The notes beneath the pieces are model-generated. The model made no database searches. It was given only the letters and a program-made list of their open reading frames with translations, and was not told where the DNA came from. The position numbers were made by a program, and so were the translations under genes. From contig JABMLP010000004.1 of the NCBI GenBank assembly GCA_013176395.1, positions 1,302,001 through 1,366,000 of the forward strand: 64,000 nt of DNA, written 5' to 3'. Position 1 is the stretch's first letter. Each line of letters starts with the position of its first letter. Source of the stretch: Venturia oleaginea (taxonomy: Eukaryota > Ascomycota > Dothideomycetes > Venturiales > Venturiaceae). Positions 60,042-64,000 of the stretch are shown here, in pieces.

Positions 60042-62066
60042 CAATTCCAGCTGGAATTTCGCGCCGGAAAACTAGCGCAAAGACCAGACGCACTATCAAG
60101 AAGACATCAAGATATGCCACATGACAAGAACGACGAGAGACTACAAGGGCGAGTGGCCCAGTTGATCAAGGACGAATGGCTTCCTCCTCTTTCCGAGAGG
60201 ACGACCGAAACAATCGCAATACAAGCCCTTATCTGCCCAGTCAATACACCGAATACATCCAATGGTACATGGGACGTTATACGGGAGCCCCAGCAAAATA
60301 CTGGACTGGACGGTCGACACCAGCTGACTGCCGAAAACGGTCAACACCGGTCCACTACTAGGTACGGTCAAAACCGGTCAGTTGCAAAAGGATGCGATCT
60401 TTTCGAGAAACCAGAGTTACAACTTCTCTGGGATCGCGCAATAGCAGAGGACCAATCCTACGAAGCTATTCATACGGCTATAGTTACTGGCGAACGTTCC
60501 TTTCCTCCAGAGCTCAAGTTGTCGGTACAGCTACCCGAATGCGAAGTAGACGACCACGGCGCGGTCACGAGAAGAGGGATCCTATGGGTACCAGATTGGG
60601 AACCGCTGCGAACAACGCTGGTCCAACAAACTCACGATTCCCATGTTACTGGACACCCAGGGAGAGATAGCACGCTTGCGATTCTATCCAGAAGTTTCTT
60701 TTGGCCCCAACAATACAAGACAGTCCGGCAGTTTGTACGTAATTGCGACGTATGTGGGAGAACAGGAATATGGCGTGATAAGAAGCGAGGTCTTCTGAAA
60801 CCACTTCCAATCCCGGCCCGCTTCCACAGCGAGCTATCAATCGATTTCATGACTGATTTGCCCGCGGAGGAAAACGGCCCAAAATACCTCATGGTTATCA
60901 CAGATCGCCTCCTCAAAAGTGTTACGTTGGAGGCTATGACTACAATGAGCGCCAAAGAGTGCGCGAAAAGGTTCTTACAATGCCACTATCGCTACCACGG
61001 ATTTCCCATGGCATTGACGTCGGACAGAGGCAGCAATTGGACAGGTCGTTTTTGGAGGAAGCTTTGCGAACTTACAAAGATTGAGCAGAGACTCTCTACA
61101 GCCTTTCATCCACAGACCGATGGCGCGACCGAGCGTATGAACCAGGAAGTTCTACGCTATCTCCGCGCCTTCATCGCATACTCCCAACTAGACTGGCCAA
61201 CGCTACTACCTACGGCTATGTTAGCACTGAACAATCGTGACTCTTCAGTCACAGGGATGAGTCCATTCTATCTAACCCACGGCTACCATGCGGAACCAAT
61301 CCAGAAAGTACAACGAATCTCACCCAGTAACTCACCAACAGCCGATGCCGAGACCTTTGTGCAACGAATAGAAGAGGCACAAGAATATGCACAGGCAGCG
61401 ATGGCCTGGTCCCAGCAGAAGATGGAGAACGACGCCAACAGGTCACGTCAAGCTGCCGAAACGTTAAAAAAGGGCGACAAAGTCTGGTTGAACCTTAGGA
61501 ATATCAATACTCCGCAGCTATCAAAGAAACTGTCGTGGACGCAAGCCAAATACACTGTCGAGAACCAGATCTCCCCGATGGTATACGAGCTGGCTGACCT
61601 GCCAAGTGGTATCCATAACCGTTTCCACGTTGACCTACTCCGCCGAGCCGCAACCGACACACTGCCCTCACAAGAATCCGATGATACCCAGCCGCCACCA
61701 TTAGTGCCTCAAACCGAAGAAACAGAGGCTGAGTTTGAAGTAGAACGTATACTTCGCGCAGAGAAGAAACGGGTTGGGCGAGGCTGGGTTCGTCAGTTAT
61801 TAATCAAATGGAAAGGCTATGCAGATCCCGATTGGCAGCCACGTTCATTATTCACAGAAGTCGAGGACTTAGACCGCTTCGAGGCAGAGTATGGCAAGGG
61901 CGACGGTGTGGGCGAAGATATAGGAGCTCAAACAGGGGCCCGAAGAAACCGAGTAGCGGTGGCCAGCGCCTTCGAATCTGCTACAAGCTGGCAGAAGCGA
62001 TGTATGGCGTTTGTCTGTTTGATTATCCCACCTACCACACCCTCTTTAGTCCTGCACACCCGGTAA
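60042..62066 (+). CDS. Gypsy-1 integrase and chromodomain (plus copy)
   Basis: Same frame as the upstream pol and identical to the minus copy: HHCC, DDE core, GPY-like segment, chromodomain. Separated from RNase H only by the TAA codon at 60039. Confidence 0.92.
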   Translation, partial: QFQLEFRAGKLAQRPDALSRRHQDMPHDKNDERLQGRVAQLIKDEWLPPLSERTTETIAIQALICPVNTPNTSNGTWDVIREPQQNTGLDGRHQLTAENGQHRSTTRYGQNRSVAKGCDLFEKPELQLLWDRAIAEDQSYEAIHTAIVTGERSFPPELKLSVQLPECEVDDHGAVTRRGILWVPDWEPLRTTLVQQTHDSHVTGHPGRDSTLAILSRSFFWPQQYKTVRQFVRNCDVCGRTGIWRDKKRGLLKPLPIPARFHSELSIDFMTDLPAEENGPKYLMVITDRLLKSVTLEAMTTMSAKECAKRFLQCHYRYHGFPMALTSDRGSNWTGRFWRKLCELTKIEQRLSTAFHPQTDGATERMNQEVLRYLRAFIAYSQLDWPTLLPTAMLALNNRDSSVTGMSPFYLTHGYHAEPIQKVQRISPSNSPTADAETFVQRIEEAQEYAQAAMAWSQQKMENDANRSRQAAETLKKGDKVWLNLRNINTPQLSKKLSWTQAKYTVENQISPMVYELADLPSGIHNRFHVDLLRRAATDTLPSQESDDTQPPPLVPQTEETEAEFEVERILRAEKKRVGRGWVRQLLIKWKGYADPDWQPRSLFTEVEDLDRFEAEYGKGDGVGEDIGAQTGARRNRVAVASAFESATSWQKRCMAFVCLIIPPTTPSLVLHTR

Positions 62067-62078
62067 GGAGGGGGGTAA

Positions 62079-62254
62079 TGTTATGGGCATGGCCCATGGT
62101 TGGTATAGGCTAAGAGCCTAAGCCTGATTGAGCCTAGTATAGAGAAAGAACCTCATTGAGGTTCTCTGTTTGTAGATACCTTCACTCTTTAACTGAATCT
62201 AAACAATCTTTGGCTACGAGTATGCTGCGTCTTTCCAGCTACCGTCCCGTAATA
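62079..62254 (+). repeat. 3' LTR of Gypsy-1 (plus copy)
   Basis: 176 bp, preceded by AAGGAGGGGGGTAA. Followed directly by ACCGCTTTCTTT, the leader of element D gag. Confidence 0.95.
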
Positions 62255-62266
62255 ACCGCTTTCTTT

Positions 62267-63478
62267 ATGCCTCCGAAGAAGGATATCACCGCGTCGGTTC
62301 CTATCAACTTATCCCTACCACCGGGTCACTCTACTCGCTCCTCTCGTACCCGATCCCCCTCTATTGTCTTCGGGACCCAGAGGTCATCTTCACGGTCTCT
62401 TACACCCATTGGCGGCGGGATGACACCTACTCAACCTCAGCCCACGTTAGCCCCGCCACGGGCACCGCCTCTAGCTCTGACCCTCGAACAGGTCGCGATC
62501 AACAATGCCCAGGCCGCTGAGGCTCGCGCCGTAGAGGCTCACAGGCTAAGGATGGACCGCGAAAAGGAGGAGCACGACCTCCAGATGCAGGTCAAACGCG
62601 AAGAAGCGGCGGCGCGCCTTGCGAAAATTAGGGAGGGCTCTTTACTCGAACTACCGCATGGCACCAGTCGTCCGGGGGCGACTGAGCCGGATAACAGTAC
62701 GGGTAAGTCCCTCGATAACCAGCTGGTTTCGACACTTCGTATGCGTTTCCCTGCCCTACCCATTCACCTTGCGGAGAGCGTCAAGAATGGCACTTTTGAG
62801 CCAATAAACCTCGTACGTTTACGCTTGACGGACCCGGTACCATCTGCATCTCCGGGAGAAGATCGTTTCCGGTTCGACGTCTCTACTGGCACGGCGAATC
62901 TCGTCAAAATCAAAGCAACAGCATCGTACGAGGACTATCCAGCACCACGCTTCTGGCTCGAGGCATTCACCTACTACGTTAGCCTCCTCTATATTCTCTT
63001 CCCTACTTTGAGCGCTGCAACGTACGAAGCCATCAATACCTTTCGCGCCAAGGCCGAGGCTTTGTGCCTACACTACGACTGGGCCTCCGTGCGCCTCTTG
63101 GTCTTCACATTCCACGCCGAAGTAATCCAGCGCGGTATTACGACGGCGAGCCACTGGAACCTCAGCTATGCCTTTCAGGATCGCTTCTGCAATCCACTTA
63201 CGTCGAAGGCTCATCTCGAGGCTCAACAATTAATGGCAAAGCTTCAGTCGGCAGCTGCTCGTACAGCTTCGAAGAGCTCTGAGAAGCGAAAGCGCAGCGA
63301 CTCGTCCCTCAAAAACGAGACCTGCCTTAGCTATAACAGAGGAGCATGTACATGGGGTGAGTCGTGCAAGCGCTCCCATGTCTGTACCACTTGCAAGCAA
63401 AACCACCCCGCCACCGCTTGTCCGAAGAAGGCTTCAAGGCCTAAGGCGGAGACCGACCCTCTCAAGGTCGCCAAATAG
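62267..63478 (+). CDS. Element D gag-like protein with CCCH and CCHC fingers
   Basis: 403 aa from ATG 62267; the frame is also open back into the Gypsy-1 LTR, but MPPKKD is shared with copy 1. A Pro/Ser-rich N-terminus (residues ~1-80) precedes a charged coiled-coil-like stretch (MDREKEEHDLQMQVKREEAA) and a helical core (EAFTYYVSLLYILFPTLSAA). A CCCH finger (CX7CX5CX3H: CLSYNRGACTWGESCKRSH) is followed by a CX2CX3HX4C knuckle (CTTCKQNHPATAC). It probably coats element RNA. It ends TAG, and RT follows in the same frame. Confidence 0.85.
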   Translation: MPPKKDITASVPINLSLPPGHSTRSSRTRSPSIVFGTQRSSSRSLTPIGGGMTPTQPQPTLAPPRAPPLALTLEQVAINNAQAAEARAVEAHRLRMDREKEEHDLQMQVKREEAAARLAKIREGSLLELPHGTSRPGATEPDNSTGKSLDNQLVSTLRMRFPALPIHLAESVKNGTFEPINLVRLRLTDPVPSASPGEDRFRFDVSTGTANLVKIKATASYEDYPAPRFWLEAFTYYVSLLYILFPTLSAATYEAINTFRAKAEALCLHYDWASVRLLVFTFHAEVIQRGITTASHWNLSYAFQDRFCNPLTSKAHLEAQQLMAKLQSAAARTASKSSEKRKRSDSSLKNETCLSYNRGACTWGESCKRSHVCTTCKQNHPATACPKKASRPKAETDPLKVAK

Positions 63479-64000
63479 CAGCCAAAGGACGAGTTCCGGT
63501 CGAATACGGAGCCCTTGTTTGCTGTATTCCAACCCGATGGCCCGCCGCTGCCTGAGAATAGGTCGCCTTTCAAGCCTCTTGGCTGGATAAGCCTCCTCTC
63601 AGGATATCCAGAGCGCACACTGGTGACTAACCTAGTTGGTATTCTCACGTACGGCGCCTCCATCGGTATCTGCGAGCCTCATACGATTCGCGTACGCGGC
63701 TTTTCGAACAACTACTTCTCCGACGAGGCGACCGTAGCCGAAGCTACGGGCTACGTTGCGAAGGAGCTGGCCGCCGGCCGATTGGCTATCTCTACAGACC
63801 CGGGCCTGTTTATCGCTCCTCTTGGGATGGTCCCAAAACAAGACGGAACCTTACGCCGGATCCACGACCTCTCTTGGCCGCCCCAAACTTCAGTCAACGA
63901 CGCCATTCCACGCGTGTTTGGCAAGCTACAGTACACCAGAGTCGACAGAATTGTTCAGCACGTCCTTCGTACAGGCCGGGGCTGTCTTCTAATGAAACGC
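63479..64000 (+). CDS. Element D RT, 5' part (incomplete at window edge)
   Basis: In frame with gag after TAG 63476-63478 and open to the window end. It reads QPKDEFRSNTEPLFAVFQ, GWISLLSGYPERTLVTNLV, YVAKELAAGRLAISTDPG and GLFIAPLGMVPKQDGT, matching the copy 1 RT. There is no ATG near the junction, so expression would need stop readthrough or a downstream start such as the Met before VPKQDG. Confidence 0.82.

Larger units (their letters stand above)
56677..62254 (+). mobile_element. Gypsy-1, full-length chromovirus (plus copy)
   Basis: Inverted second copy of 37142-42719, also 5578 bp, with identical predicted proteins. LTRs at 56677-56852 and 62079-62254. Outer flanks are AGAAC and ACCGC, not a duplication. 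The left side is the recombinase part of D copy 1 and the right side is the leader of D copy 2. Confidence 0.95.
62255..64000 (+). mobile_element. Element D copy 2 (5' end replaced by Gypsy-1; runs off the window)
   Basis: Starts at ACCGCTTTCTTT, 12 bp before the gag ATG. The terminal segment present in copy 1 is missing. It contains full gag and the first 174 codons of RT. The right part lies beyond 64000. Confidence 0.85.

Noticed and set aside
62702..63643. Intron in element D gag (starts GGGTAAGT, absent from copy 1)
   Set aside because: The removed segment holds the zinc fingers and the gag/RT joint and lacks a proper AG end, so copy 1 has a deletion, not a spliced copy.

Overview
The window is nuclear DNA of a filamentous ascomycete. 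Supporting signs are short GT-AG introns of 47-90 nt, a Zn2Cys6 transcription factor, a RAM-pathway SOG2-like protein, a UstYa/DUF3328-type gene, a tRNA-Pro with a 15-nt intron, and Tad1-like, chromovirus, DIRS-like and Fot1-like transposons. A leotiomycete is my guess only. No prokaryotic, organellar or CRISPR feature is present.

Left half (1-31.7 kb), gene-bearing. Apparently intact genes: an unrecognised acidic nuclear-type protein (1953-3677, -), a zinc alcohol dehydrogenase (4385-5374, -), a kexin-processed repeat secretory precursor (7976-8320, -), a four-exon SOG2-like LRR protein (16745-19948, -) and a five-exon Zn2Cys6 regulator (27903-30872, -). Between them lie decayed genes: a UstYa-like oxidase (9485-10337), a 3' fragment of a second UstYa paralogue (11672-11782), a PsiD-like/phosphatidylserine-decarboxylase-type enzyme (12472-13949, -), a small membrane protein (14771-15369) and a Swiss-Army-Knife HAD protein (about 24213-25105). 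The repeat precursor carries three Kex2-flanked YAYV cores and stands divergently beside the UstYa remnants. This is the layout of a dikaritin (UstYa-type RiPP) locus, with the modifying enzymes here broken.

Right half (31.8-64 kb), a nested transposon pile. In order: a dying Fot1-like element, a 5'-truncated Tad1-like LINE (-), a complete gypsy/chromovirus (Gypsy-1, -), a 5' fragment of a tyrosine-recombinase retrotransposon (element D, -), low-coding repeats, a second LINE copy (-), a different chromovirus (Gypsy-2, +), element D copy 1 (+), a second Gypsy-1 (+) and element D copy 2 running off the right edge. The two Gypsy-1 copies are inverted, protein-identical and lack matching target duplications, which points to recombination among copies. 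Several decayed genes and Gypsy-2 carry CAG, CGA or TGG to stop changes (RIP-like), whereas Gypsy-1 looks young.

The intact genes do not form one pathway. SOG2 belongs to NDR-kinase/polarity signalling. The Zn2Cys6 factor has an unusual tandem duplication upstream. The precursor and UstYa remnants would have worked together: secretion, Kex2 cleavage, then tyrosine cross-linking of the core peptide. Exon limits and pseudogene assignments come from reading the sequence and recognising motifs; nothing was searched.
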